Positions 16,762 through 25,605 of a stretch of DNA of 64,000 bases are shown piece after piece. The position numbers and the translations under genes are program-made. Where the stretch lies: positions 310,001 to 374,000 of the forward strand of contig NZ_JACHIO010000005.1 in NCBI RefSeq assembly GCF_014203225.1, given 5' to 3'. Source of the stretch: Granulicella mallensis (lineage in GTDB: Bacteria; Acidobacteriota; Terriglobia; Terriglobales; Acidobacteriaceae). The notes beneath the pieces were generated by a model. The model saw only the letters and a list, made by a program, of their open reading frames with translations. It was not told the DNA's origin and did not search any database. Position 1 is the first letter of the stretch. Each line of letters begins with the position of its first letter.

Positions 16762-17188
16762 GCTTCCACCCCTCGATATTGAGTTGAGCCCCAACGTTAT
16801 TGGCCCACTGTGCGAATCGTTCGGCTTTAGTGATTACCATCTGATGGATCTTTGTATCTAGTCTTTGGTCGCCGTAAGCTACGCCGCTCTTTTTCGAAAT
16901 CAGATACTGCAGGTGGCCTAGGCCAGCTTGGTCTGCAAGGGGTCTCGAAGCCAAAAGCTGCTTCAATGTGTCCGCAGCAGTCTTATGATCGTCGGATGAA
17001 AGCTGTCGATCTCCCAATCCGACTCGTAGCGCATCGGCGTAAGAGATGGCAGAGTGTATTGCAAGGAGTGCAGATGAGTTTTTATAGGAATCGTCATCCT
17101 GCGTGAGTCTCATCCCCCGACCAAAATCTGTCGCTCGTTGAATGTAGTGCTGTATCGTTACAGGCGGCATGGCGACATTGTTCCACAA
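16748..17188 (-). CDS. HEPN-like protein
   Basis: The 146-residue all-helical protein looks like the HEPN superfamily: helices around SSALLAIHSAISYADALRVG are followed by R61-QLSSDD-H68, which fits the R-X(4-6)-H motif that forms the RNase site in active HEPN domains. The next helix (KTAADTLKQLL) and a long C-terminal helix complete the expected bundle. HEPN proteins paired with a second small protein are often toxin-antitoxin or RNA-targeting modules, but the partner here (16225-16761) is not a recognised nucleotidyltransferase. A terminator hairpin at 17198 separates it from rpmE upstream. Confidence 0.6.
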   Translation of the reverse strand: MWNNVAMPPVTIQHYIQRATDFGRGMRLTQDDDSYKNSSALLAIHSAISYADALRVGLGDRQLSSDDHKTAADTLKQLLASRPLADQAGLGHLQYLISKKSGVAYGDQRLDTKIHQMVITKAERFAQWANNVGAQLNIEGWKHDDN

Positions 17189-17197
17189 ACCGTAAGT

Positions 17198-17227
17198 AAG
17201 AAAGGCCTCCGCTGATCGCGGAGGCCT
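17198..17227 (-). terminator. rpmE intrinsic terminator
   Basis: GGCCTCCG and CGGAGGCC flank a 7-base loop at 17204-17226. On the minus strand the stem is followed by TTTCTT. It sits 28 bases past the rpmE stop codon. Confidence 0.8.
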
Positions 17228-17254
17228 CTCGGTTTCGCTGAAATGCTGCGAGAG

Positions 17255-17497
17255 TTACTTCGCGTTGGCAGCGGCTTCGGCCTTCTTCGCATCGGTTGCC
17301 GCGAACTTGCGGCGGAAGCGCTCGATGCGTCCGGCGGTGTCGACCAGCTTCTGCTTGCCGGTAAAGAACGGGTGGCAGGCGGAGCAGATTTCGACGACGA
17401 TGTCGCCCTTGTGCGTGGAACGCGTCTGGAAGATGTTTCCGCAGGCGCACTTCACATTGATGTTTTCGTAGGTGGGATGAATTCCAGTCTTTGCCAT
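17255..17497 (-). CDS. rpmE: Large-subunit ribosomal protein bL31
   Basis: The 80-residue ribosomal protein bL31 has the start [15 protein letters not shown] and the zinc-coordinating cysteines of the C+ form: CACG near residues 17-20 and CSAC near 37-40, then [20 protein letters not shown]. The lysine/alanine-rich tail is a normal lineage-specific extension. It lies alone with its own terminator. The C+ type binds zinc and can be swapped for a zinc-free paralogue under zinc limitation in some bacteria; no paralogue is in this window. Confidence 0.97.
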   Translation of the reverse strand: MAKTGIHPTYENINVKCACGNIFQTRSTHKGDIVVEICSACHPFFTGKQKLVDTAGRIERFRRKFAATDAKKAEAAANAK

Positions 17498-17691
17498 GGT
17501 GATACCTTTCGTAGCTAACCCGCCGCAGAACGGTTCGCTTGCAGTGGCATTGAAACCAGCCGGTTGGGCCGATCTTCAAGGGGCTCAATGCATCGATGTT
17601 CCTGTCGCGCTGCGAGCTTGGACCCCGACTCCCGAGGTTTCAGGCGCTTTTACTAGTTTAGCACTTGCTGTCAAGGGCGAGTCGCACAACT

Positions 17692-17799
17692 AGAGCATTT
17701 TCCCGTAGGTGAGCTAGTCACGGGTCTGAGTGCCGGTTTTCCCCAGGAAGAACGGCACTCAAATCCTCTATCTACTTCTCGGTAACAGGGGAAATACTT
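17692..17799. repeat. Nested palindromic element in the 17498-17799 gap
   Basis: The inner stem GAGTGCCG...CGGCACTC (17729-17760) encloses GTTTTCC...AAGAAC. Outer arms AGCATTTTCCC (17694 on) and GGGGAAATACTT (17788 on) are imperfect inverted copies. The TTTCCCGTAGGTG part resembles a unit near 58450. The rest of this 302-bp gap (17498-17691) is the rpmE upstream region and shows nothing else I can name. Confidence 0.6.
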
Positions 17800-18333
17800 T
17801 TAAGCAGGAACGTACGTCAACCGAATCACGTCGTAGCCCATGAGATCGCTGGCCACCAGGCGGAGAGGGGGGCGGGGGCCGACGAAGAATGGTTTGCCGC
17901 TGCCAAACACGACAAGGCAGAGGTAGAGTCGATACTCATCGATAAGGCCGGCCTCGGTCAGGCTTTGTGCCAGGTCTGGTCCGCCAACGCCAATCTCGCC
18001 AGCCAGCTCAGCCTTCAGCCTGCGTATCGCCGTCTCGAAGTCGTCCGCAACAAGCGTGGCGTTGGGGCCAACTGATTTGAGCGAGCGCGACACGACCCAC
18101 TTCGGTTTGCTTCGCCATGCAACCGCGAAGTCGCGTTCGTTCGCGTCCCAATCGGGAAGGTCGTCGTCCCAATAACGCATGATCTCGTACATGCGGCGAC
18201 CGTATAGGAGGCCCGTCAGACCACGCACGTGCTCAACGAAGTGACGGAAGATCTCGGGCACAGGCGGCCCCAACTTCGTGTGGTCGACGTAGCCATCCAG
18301 AGACTGGTTCAATCCGTAGACAAGTTTCGCCAT
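17800..18333 (-). CDS. Dihydrofolate reductase family (RibD C-terminal-like) protein
   Basis: The 177-residue protein has a RibD C-terminal/DHFR-like fold. It shows LVYGLNQSLDGYVDH at the start, TGLLYGRRMYEIMRYW, then KWVVSRSLKSVGPNATLV, the Gly-rich IGVGGPDLAQSLTEAGLIDEY nucleotide-binding stretch and a C-terminal LCLVVFGSGKPFF. This is the stand-alone YyaP/YwjB-like type, distinct from true DHFR or riboflavin reductase; the substrate is unknown. ATG 18333 has AAAGGAG upstream. It is 184 bases downstream of a VOC protein with an AraC regulator beyond, a common arrangement of minor stress or detoxification genes. Confidence 0.88.
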   Translation of the reverse strand: MAKLVYGLNQSLDGYVDHTKLGPPVPEIFRHFVEHVRGLTGLLYGRRMYEIMRYWDDDLPDWDANERDFAVAWRSKPKWVVSRSLKSVGPNATLVADDFETAIRRLKAELAGEIGVGGPDLAQSLTEAGLIDEYRLYLCLVVFGSGKPFFVGPRPPLRLVASDLMGYDVIRLTYVPA

Positions 18334-18517
18334 GCTGTGAATCTCCTTTCCAGGTTCTTCAGAACAGCTTGAGCCGACGTCGCGCGGAGGTGAAGTTCAA
18401 CACTATCTGCGCGACGCATTGCCGGTGTGACCAAGCAGCAGAGGTACGCTTCCCAATCTCGAGATCCAAACTGAGACGCTACCGCATTTTCATTCCAATT
18501 GACAATCAATAAATCGT

Positions 18518-18931
18518 CTACTTAGGCCGTTCACTGAGCGAGAACCAGTTTCCGGAGTCGTCCTGCAAGACGGCGGAAAAACCGTAGAACTCATGGGTGG
18601 GCTCTTTCTTGAAGTGAACGCCTTTGGCTTTGAGCTCCTCGTAGGTTGCGAGCATGTCGTCACACAGGAAGGTCCCGAAGCCGAATGTGCCTGCAGCGAC
18701 GAGCTCGCGCATCTTCGCCGCTGAGTCCTTGTCGAACATCATCTTTTCATCGATGGCCATCAAGGTAAGTTCGAGATCGGGCTGCTCCGGAGGATTGACG
18801 GTGAGCCATCTTCCCTTCGGTCCCATCTGCGCGTCGGTGTTTACTTTGAAGCCCAGCTTGTTGACGTAGAAGTCGTAGGCACTGTCCTGGTCGAGTACAA
18901 AGATGCTTGCGTGATTCAGTTTGGTAATCAT
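18518..18931 (-). CDS. VOC (glyoxalase/bleomycin-resistance) family protein
   Basis: The 137-residue vicinal-oxygen-chelate protein has two beta-alpha-beta-beta-beta modules: residues 1-60 with NHASIFVLDQDSAYDFYVNKLGFKV, and residues 70-137 with FLCDDMLATYEELKAKGVHFKKEP and a QDDSGNWFSLSE end. Metal-ligand positions (His7, Glu in ELTLM, a C-terminal Asp/Glu) are partly kept, so it may be enzymatic or a binding protein. ATG 18931 has GGAGGAA upstream. It is followed by a DHFR-like gene and preceded by an AraC regulator, all leftward, suggesting a small regulon. Confidence 0.9.
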   Translation of the reverse strand: MITKLNHASIFVLDQDSAYDFYVNKLGFKVNTDAQMGPKGRWLTVNPPEQPDLELTLMAIDEKMMFDKDSAAKMRELVAAGTFGFGTFLCDDMLATYEELKAKGVHFKKEPTHEFYGFSAVLQDDSGNWFSLSERPK

Positions 18932-18982
18932 TTCATTTCCTCCGTAGATGAGTTACGGAGATGAATATAGCGGCCCGAGTGG

Positions 18983-19432
18983 CTACGACGCTTCTCGAAT
19001 ATTGCTATTTTGCGTGCGTACGTACATCGCGGCAAAGCACCCTGGAACAAAGGCCAGCGGCGCAGCGGCAATTTGCCGGGTTCGTGCAAGCTTGTCGCGT
19101 TGGTAAGCCGAAGGCGTAAGGCCGGTGCGCCGTTTGAAAAGTCCCGTGAAAGATCCGAGGCTGTCAAACCCGACCGATAGGCACACCTCCGTTACGGGCA
19201 TGCCGGTTTCCAGCAGCGCCCTGGCTCGTTCTATCCGAACAGCGATCAGATATTGGTGAGGCGTTTTCCCATAGATGCTTTTGAAGGTGCGGATAAAGTG
19301 ATACTTCGAGTAGCATGCCTCGTCCGCGATATCGCCGGCATCGATGCTCTCAGCGGAGTGTGTATCGATGAACAGCTTTGCCTGAACGATGCGGCGGTAC
19401 AGATAGAGCTTCTGGAATTCCTGTTCGGACAT
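18983..19432 (-). CDS. AraC family transcriptional regulator (short form)
   Basis: The 149-residue protein is essentially an AraC DNA-binding domain: two helix-turn-helix motifs in residues 15-125 (IDAGDIADEACYSKYHFIRTFKS and the recognition region TEVCLSVGFDSLGSFTGLFKRR, then TGLTPSAYQR), without an obvious effector domain. It lies 51 bases upstream of the VOC gene on the same strand and probably controls that gene and itself. Similar AraC-VOC pairs are frequent in soil bacteria. Divergent from it is the COG0523 gene at 19757. Confidence 0.9.
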   Translation of the reverse strand: MSEQEFQKLYLYRRIVQAKLFIDTHSAESIDAGDIADEACYSKYHFIRTFKSIYGKTPHQYLIAVRIERARALLETGMPVTEVCLSVGFDSLGSFTGLFKRRTGLTPSAYQRDKLARTRQIAAAPLAFVPGCFAAMYVRTQNSNIREAS

Positions 19433-19720
19433 ACAGGCTCACGAGGTACAGATGCTTATGCGGCAGCGTTTGTAAGGGACTCGCGGCCACGGCACGATTG
19501 TAAAGCCTTGTCCGCTTTGCCGATTTTTCAGGCAGGGGGGGACGTGTTTCCGATTGCGAGTATTGACGACTCCCTGTGTTCGGACACATAACATGACACG
19601 TATCCTCTGCTGCGGCAGTTGGATGGGCGTTTTCCACTACTTCAAGCGAGAGAAAAGCATGTAATTGTTGCTTGGTATCTCCGCATTTCTGACGTCAAGC
19701 GCAAATGCCGGCCGGCTTCT

Positions 19721-19740
19721 ATTGCGAATAAATTCTCAAT
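19721..19740. promoter_or_regulatory. Fur-family-like operator palindrome before the COG0523 gene
   Basis: ATTGCGAATAAATTCTCAAT is a 9-2-9 inverted repeat with one mismatched pair, ending 16 bases before ATG 19757. The half-site TTGnGAAT matches the general form of Fur/Zur-type operators (AT-rich 7-1-7 to 9-1-9 palindromes). Zinc-limitation control of COG0523 genes by Zur is common, so a Zur-like repressor is the first candidate; assignment is inference. Confidence 0.5.
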
Positions 19741-19756
19741 AAATTACAGTGCGGAT

Positions 19757-20947
19757 ATGTCGACGACCGATACCCGCCTGCCCGTTACCGTCCTCTCCGG
19801 CTTCCTCGGAGCGGGGAAGAGCACCGTTTTGAACCACATCCTGCACAACCGCAGCGGCCTCAAGGTTGCGGTGATCGTCAATGACATGAGTGAGATCAAC
19901 ATTGACGCGGACATGGTCAACCAGCAGTCGCCCCTGAGCCGGGTCGACGAAAAGCTCGTCGAGATGACGAACGGTTGCATCTGCTGCACGCTGCGCGAGG
20001 ATCTGCTCAAAGAGATCTCCCGGCTGGCCCGCGAACAGCGGTTCGACTATCTGTTGATCGAGTCGACCGGCATCTCCGAGCCGCTGCCCGTCGCCCAGAC
20101 CTTCACCTTCGAGGACGAGACCGGGGACTCACTGGAGAAGGTCTCGCGCCTGGATACGATGGCGACGGTCGTTGACGCCAGGGCCTTTGTCCACGACTAC
20201 ACCTCGCAGGACTCTCTGCTGCGCCGCAAGGTGGCGATGGGCGATGACGACACGCGCACGCTCTCCAACCTGCTGAACGAGCAGATCGAATTTGCCGACA
20301 TCATCCTGCTGAACAAGGCCGACCTGGTCTCGGAAGAGGAAATGGGCCTGTTGCAGGACCTGATCCGTAAGCTGAATCCCCGCGCCGACGTGATTCAGAC
20401 GGTGAATGGAAAGGTCGCTCCGGAGCGTCTTCTGAACACGGGCCGTTTCGACATGGCCGCCGCCCGCAACAGCCCCGGCTGGCTGATGGAGATGCGCGGC
20501 GAGCACACGCCGGAGACCGAGGAGTACGGCGTCTCCAGCTTCGTCTACCGCGCGCGCCGCCCGTTTCATCCTCACCGCTTCGCCATGGCGACCAACGCCG
20601 GACTGGAGGGCGTGCTGCGTTCGAAGGGATTCGTCTGGTTCGCCTCGCAGCCCAACGAGTGCTACACCTTCTCCATCGCCGGCGGCACCACCGACATGAG
20701 CAACTCAGGCCCGTGGATGGCCTGCTACGGAGACCGCGACGACCTGCTGCGCGACCAGCCGCACCTGAAGGACTATCTGGGACGCGTGTGGGAGGGAGAG
20801 TACGGCGATCGGCGGCAAGAGATCGTCTTCATCGGCGTCGATATGGATAAAGAAGGCCTGACCAAAACGTTTGACGAGTGTCTGCTGACAAAGAGCGAGA
20901 TGAAGGCCGGACCCAACGCCTGGTATGGATTTCAGGCCGGCCGATAA
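19757..20947 (+). CDS. COG0523 (CobW/ZigA-type) GTP-binding metallochaperone
   Basis: The 396-residue G3E GTPase likely delivers zinc to client proteins when zinc is scarce. It has the P-loop GFLGAGKST (residues 15-23), the metal-binding CxCC motif in [26 protein letters not shown] and the guanine-recognition LLNKADLV. The C-terminal CobW_C domain contains RRPFHPHRF, then [15 protein letters not shown] 19757 was chosen because the P-loop domain starts there. It is preceded by a Fur-family-like palindrome at 19721 and followed by a second, shorter COG0523 gene. A cobalamin role (true CobW) is unlikely without cob genes nearby. Confidence 0.92.
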   Translation: MSTTDTRLPVTVLSGFLGAGKSTVLNHILHNRSGLKVAVIVNDMSEINIDADMVNQQSPLSRVDEKLVEMTNGCICCTLREDLLKEISRLAREQRFDYLLIESTGISEPLPVAQTFTFEDETGDSLEKVSRLDTMATVVDARAFVHDYTSQDSLLRRKVAMGDDDTRTLSNLLNEQIEFADIILLNKADLVSEEEMGLLQDLIRKLNPRADVIQTVNGKVAPERLLNTGRFDMAAARNSPGWLMEMRGEHTPETEEYGVSSFVYRARRPFHPHRFAMATNAGLEGVLRSKGFVWFASQPNECYTFSIAGGTTDMSNSGPWMACYGDRDDLLRDQPHLKDYLGRVWEGEYGDRRQEIVFIGVDMDKEGLTKTFDECLLTKSEMKAGPNAWYGFQAGR

Positions 20948-20980
20948 CTTGTCTTTGCCGTTGCCGTTTTTATCTTTGCT

Positions 20981-21152
20981 TTTGCTTTTCTAGTTGTCAT
21001 TCCGAGCGGAGCGAGGAACCTGCTGTCTCCCGTTCTTCGTTCGTATTACCCAGAAAACGTAGGGTGAAATTGTGGCGCTGAAAAAGTGCTGCGGCGGCAC
21101 CGGCGGAAAGCAGGTTCCTCGCTCCGCTCGGAATGACAACCAGAAAAGCAAA
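20981..21152. repeat. GTCATTCCGAGCG-type inverted pair
   Basis: Two ~44-bp arms (20981-21024 and 21109-21152) are inverted copies with a single mismatch. Each contains GTCATTCCGAGCGGAGCGAG (shown in the left-arm sense) flanked by CTTTTC-rich sequence. The ~84-bp loop has no gene. It lies between the two COG0523 genes and could end the first transcript, leaving the second with its own promoter. Confidence 0.85.
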
Positions 21153-21219
21153 AACGACAAAGACAAGACCGTGTGCGTGTTGAATCTGCGCAAAGTTCTC
21201 TCAGGAGAGGCCCCCTCGA

Positions 21220-22278
<1,059 letters not shown>

Positions 22279-22421
22279 CTAGGTCTTTCTTAGCATGTGC
22301 CATCAAAGTGCAAATGCCGAGTGCGCCGAGCTCACGCAACGTAAACTCTGCGCAACCCGGCGTCCTTCGCGTTTGCAGTTTGCTTTCGTCTGCTGCGCCT
22401 TAAGTAGGCGATTTGCCCAGC

Positions 22422-22904
22422 TCAATCTTTATCCCGAACGCCAGCTTGATGGTTCGCCCTAACGCCTCTCAGAATCAAAATGCGGTTGTAACGCTGCACG
22501 AGGATGCAAGGCAGGTTTGCCAGGAGCGCATAGATGGTCATCACCACCGAGGCCCAGGGCGGATTCCACAGATAAAAAATAGGAGCGCAGCAGAGCATGC
22601 ACCAATGGGCCCACTCGCCGCGACGCGCTTCGAGCGCAAAGCGCAGAAGGTATTCAGGATGGCGCGATGCCAGCCGGCGTTTGGGAAATGTCCCCCCAAT
22701 CCAGCCTGTCCCGTCAGGCAGGAGAGCCTTCCATTTCCTGATGCGAAGCACCCTGCGGTACAAGTCGGCCTCCCGCAATTGACGAGCAGAAGGCGCGCGG
22801 TCTATCGCGAAACAGCGCTGCGGCAGGTGCAGGCTCATGCGGGCAATAGAGAGTTGAAGGATAGGCCAGCCGACGATATTGGCGGTGATCGCGATGAGGT
22901 TCAC
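22422..22904 (-). CDS. crtO: Glycosyl-4,4'-diaponeurosporenoate acyltransferase (CrtO-like)
   Basis: The 160-residue small membrane acyltransferase would add a fatty acyl chain to the sugar of a glycosylated C30 carotenoic acid, the last step of staphyloxanthin-type pigments. The family pattern is clear: RKWKALLPDGTGWIGG, then FALEARRGEWAHWC and a C-terminal NLPCILVQRYNR, with hydrophobic segments between. I chose GTG 22904 because it overlaps the crtQ stop as GTGA and gives the normal family N-terminus (NLIAITANIVGWPILQ); GTG 22922 is an alternative. It is the last gene of the carotenoid operon. Confidence 0.85.
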   Translation of the reverse strand: MNLIAITANIVGWPILQLSIARMSLHLPQRCFAIDRAPSARQLREADLYRRVLRIRKWKALLPDGTGWIGGTFPKRRLASRHPEYLLRFALEARRGEWAHWCMLCCAPIFYLWNPPWASVVMTIYALLANLPCILVQRYNRILILRGVRANHQAGVRDKD

Positions 22905-23992
22905 AGCTGGCGCCCCTTCCACGTAACCGGGCGGCGCGCAAACTGCAACCAGGCCGAACGGCCAAAGAGGGCGAAGTAAAACAGCAGCGGGAGAGGATAG
23001 AGAAGGGCTGTAGTGAGCCGGAAGCTGCCGACCTGCCGGGCCATACCCGCGATCTGTACAGCGAAGAGAAGATAAAAGGCAAAGGCCAAGGAACGCATCA
23101 GTCCCGTCCCTGCGAGAACCGCCAAAAACACGAAAACCGCACTAGACAGCCAGGGCACTGAGAGGCAAAGGACAACGGTCGACGTAGCCCGCGCGCCGGC
23201 TGCGAATCCTTTCTGCCAGCTCTCGCAAAGCTGACCCACTCCCTGCGGGAACATCCGCATCAGGAGTGTCCCGCGACCGGAGACGGTATGGGTATGGCCG
23301 TTTACAGACTGAATGCTGGAAGCGAAATGCAAATTCTCAAGAAGCTCTCCACGAATGGCGGCATAGCCTCCCGCTCGCAGATAGAGGTCTCGATGAAGGA
23401 TCAGGGACTGCCCGAAGAGACGGGGTTTATCCAGGCCGCTAAATCCGCCCGCTCCCATCGCCATCAGAAGATTGAAGAAAAGCGAAAGCTCCTCGTAGGG
23501 TTTCCTGGTCGTGTGGAAGGGAAGGATGGAAAGAGCGCTGTCGGGTGGCAAGCCACGAAAGAACGAGAGGATGCGCTCCAGCCCTCCTGCGACCACCCAG
23601 GTATCCGCGTCCAGAAACAGAAGCGTCTCCGAGGTTGCAGCCAGAACACCATGATGGCAGGCCCAGTTCTTGCCGAGCCAGCCGGGCGGCGGGTCGCCGG
23701 GTGTAATGACAGAGACCCCAAAGCTCAGGGCGATGGCACGCGTATTGTCGGTAGAGCCGTCATCCACAACGATGACCTCGGCGGGAGGAGGCTGCGAATG
23801 CAGGAGGGAGGCCAGGAGTGTTGGAAGATTCTCGGCTTCATTGCGAGCGGGAATGATCACTGAGACATCCTGCACCGAGACATCCAGGAACTCTGCCTCG
23901 ATGGAGACTGCCTCAGGGATCACTTGAATTCGGCGCAGGAGTAGAAACCCTGAAACAAACCCTCCCATGCAGGTCATCAGAATCGCCATCAT
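22901..23992 (-). CDS. crtQ: Carotenoic acid glycosyltransferase (CrtQ-like), GT2
   Basis: The 363-residue family-2 glycosyltransferase has an N-terminal membrane segment, the GT-A core (SVIIPARNEAENLPTLLASL, EVIVVDDGSTDNT, and the DxD-like LFLDADTWV), and two or three C-terminal TM segments. In staphylococci CrtQ glucosylates 4,4'-diaponeurosporenoate. Assignment rests on the fold plus the position: 3 bases after crtP and overlapping crtO by GTGA. The sugar donor is presumably UDP-glucose but could differ. Its internal QRE-type motif is less clear. Confidence 0.85.
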   Translation of the reverse strand: MMAILMTCMGGFVSGFLLLRRIQVIPEAVSIEAEFLDVSVQDVSVIIPARNEAENLPTLLASLLHSQPPPAEVIVVDDGSTDNTRAIALSFGVSVITPGDPPPGWLGKNWACHHGVLAATSETLLFLDADTWVVAGGLERILSFFRGLPPDSALSILPFHTTRKPYEELSLFFNLLMAMGAGGFSGLDKPRLFGQSLILHRDLYLRAGGYAAIRGELLENLHFASSIQSVNGHTHTVSGRGTLLMRMFPQGVGQLCESWQKGFAAGARATSTVVLCLSVPWLSSAVFVFLAVLAGTGLMRSLAFAFYLLFAVQIAGMARQVGSFRLTTALLYPLPLLFYFALFGRSAWLQFARRPVTWKGRQL

Positions 23993-23995
23993 GGT

Positions 23996-25519
23996 TCAGC
24001 TCTCTTCCGACTGCTCCAGGATGAGCTTGGCTACATGCTGTCCGCAAAGAGTCACCATGGGCATTCCGCCGCCTGGATTGACGCTGCCTCCGACAAAAAA
24101 AAGATTCTTGTACCGGGGGCTGCGTTTTGGAGCTTTGAACGCGAAGTTGCGCCGCCTGTCCGAGACGACTCCATAGATAGAGCCGCGGTTGGAAAGATAT
24201 CGCTCCTCGATGTCGAAAGGCGTCCAGAAATCTTCCACAACGATGTGCTTTCGCAGATCGGTCAGGCCCATGCGTTCCAGTTTGTCGAGACAGCGCTCCT
24301 TCAACGCGACGCAGTCTTCACGCGTGTACGGGTGCTGGTCGTTCAGGTAGGGGATGTGCGGAAGGATCTTGATGTTGTCACAGCCGGGGGGAGCCTGGGA
24401 GGGATCGGTGCGCGTAGGGGCCACCAGATAGATCGTGGGGTCGTCGGGCAGAAGCTTTTCGCGGAAGACGCGATGGAAGTGTGCCTTTTGATCGCCGGAG
24501 AAAAAGAAGTTATGGTGTGCCAGTTGTGGATACGTGCGATCGAGACCCAGATGAAGCACGATACCGGAACAGGCGGGTTCGAACCGGGCAAGTTTTTTCA
24601 TGACTCGCTCGGGCTCTTTCAGAAGCTGCTGGTTGGCGGGAAGCACTTCCATGTTGGAGACAACAAAGTCAGCTGCGAAGGAGAACGTCTCCCCCTGATC
24701 GGAGATACCCTGAACGCCTGTAACCCGGTCGCCTTCCTTGTCGATATCCGACACTCGATGCTTGAGATGTAGACGAACCCCAGTCTCTTCCAGCCTCTTC
24801 TCGAAGGCGCGAGCCAGCTCGTAGAGGCCGCCGGAGACGTACCACAGCCCAAACTCGAGCTGAATATTCGGCATGAGATTCATGAACCCTGGAGCGTCAT
24901 ACGCGGAAGATCCCACATACTTGATGAAGTATTCGAGGATGTCTCGTAGATAGGGATCGCGTACGCGCTTGGCGATACCGCCTGCCATCGTTCCCGTGTA
25001 GTCCAGATCGCGCGCGCCGCGAAGACCATAGAAGCGAACAAACTGCCAGAAGGTGTCGAGGCCGCGTTCGAAGTAGCCTCTTTCGACAATCTCGTACTGT
25101 TTGCGGGAGTACTCGAGAAAGCGCTTGTAGTCCAGAACGGCATCGCCGCCGAGAGCGCTGAGTTCCTCGCTCATCTTCGCGGGATCTTCCCATAGGTCGA
25201 TGATTTTGCCGTCTTCAAAAAAGTTACGCCATTGGGGATCCACTCTTTGGAGAGTGATGTAGTCCTCCAATCGCTTGCCGTCGCCTTCAAAGACCGGGCG
25301 AAAGATCTGTGGAAGCGTGAAGATGGAAGGACCGAGATCGAAGCTGAATCCTGCCTCCCGACGCAGGTTGAGTTTGCCGCCGACGCAGCCATTTTTTTCG
25401 AGAAGATCGACCTGAAATCCTTCGCGCGCAAGCTGGATGGCGGTGGTCATTCCCCCCAGCCCCGCACCGATGACAACGACCCGTCTTGCGTTTCCCGTCC
25501 TGGTGGCTGGTGTGCTCAT
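23996..25519 (-). CDS. crtP: 4,4'-diaponeurosporene oxygenase (CrtP-like)
   Basis: The 507-residue FAD-dependent enzyme of the CrtI/CrtN superfamily belongs to the CrtP branch that oxidises the terminal methyl of a C30 carotene. It has the FAD motif VVVIGAGLGGMTTAIQLA, FDLGPSIFTLP, the CrtP-specific stretch YFIKYVGSSAYDAPG, then YPQLAHHNFFF, LPDDPTIYLV and the C-terminal VGGSVNPGGGMPMV. These match staphylococcal CrtP much better than CrtN or C40 CrtI. It starts at ATG 25519, 86 bases after aldH and 3 bases before crtQ. Confidence 0.9.
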   Translation of the reverse strand: MSTPATRTGNARRVVVIGAGLGGMTTAIQLAREGFQVDLLEKNGCVGGKLNLRREAGFSFDLGPSIFTLPQIFRPVFEGDGKRLEDYITLQRVDPQWRNFFEDGKIIDLWEDPAKMSEELSALGGDAVLDYKRFLEYSRKQYEIVERGYFERGLDTFWQFVRFYGLRGARDLDYTGTMAGGIAKRVRDPYLRDILEYFIKYVGSSAYDAPGFMNLMPNIQLEFGLWYVSGGLYELARAFEKRLEETGVRLHLKHRVSDIDKEGDRVTGVQGISDQGETFSFAADFVVSNMEVLPANQQLLKEPERVMKKLARFEPACSGIVLHLGLDRTYPQLAHHNFFFSGDQKAHFHRVFREKLLPDDPTIYLVAPTRTDPSQAPPGCDNIKILPHIPYLNDQHPYTREDCVALKERCLDKLERMGLTDLRKHIVVEDFWTPFDIEERYLSNRGSIYGVVSDRRRNFAFKAPKRSPRYKNLFFVGGSVNPGGGMPMVTLCGQHVAKLILEQSEES

Positions 25520-25605
25520 GACATTCTCGGTGGATTCTCTTTGGTATAAGACTGCTGGAAGTAACCTGTGCCGGTGAAACTCCGTGAATCTGAATAGACG
25601 CCCAT

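Noticed and set aside
18309-18509. 66-codon minus-strand frame between the VOC and DHFR-like genes
   Set aside because: It overlaps the DHFR-like start, has no recognisable motif and no ribosome site; codon use is unlike the neighbours.
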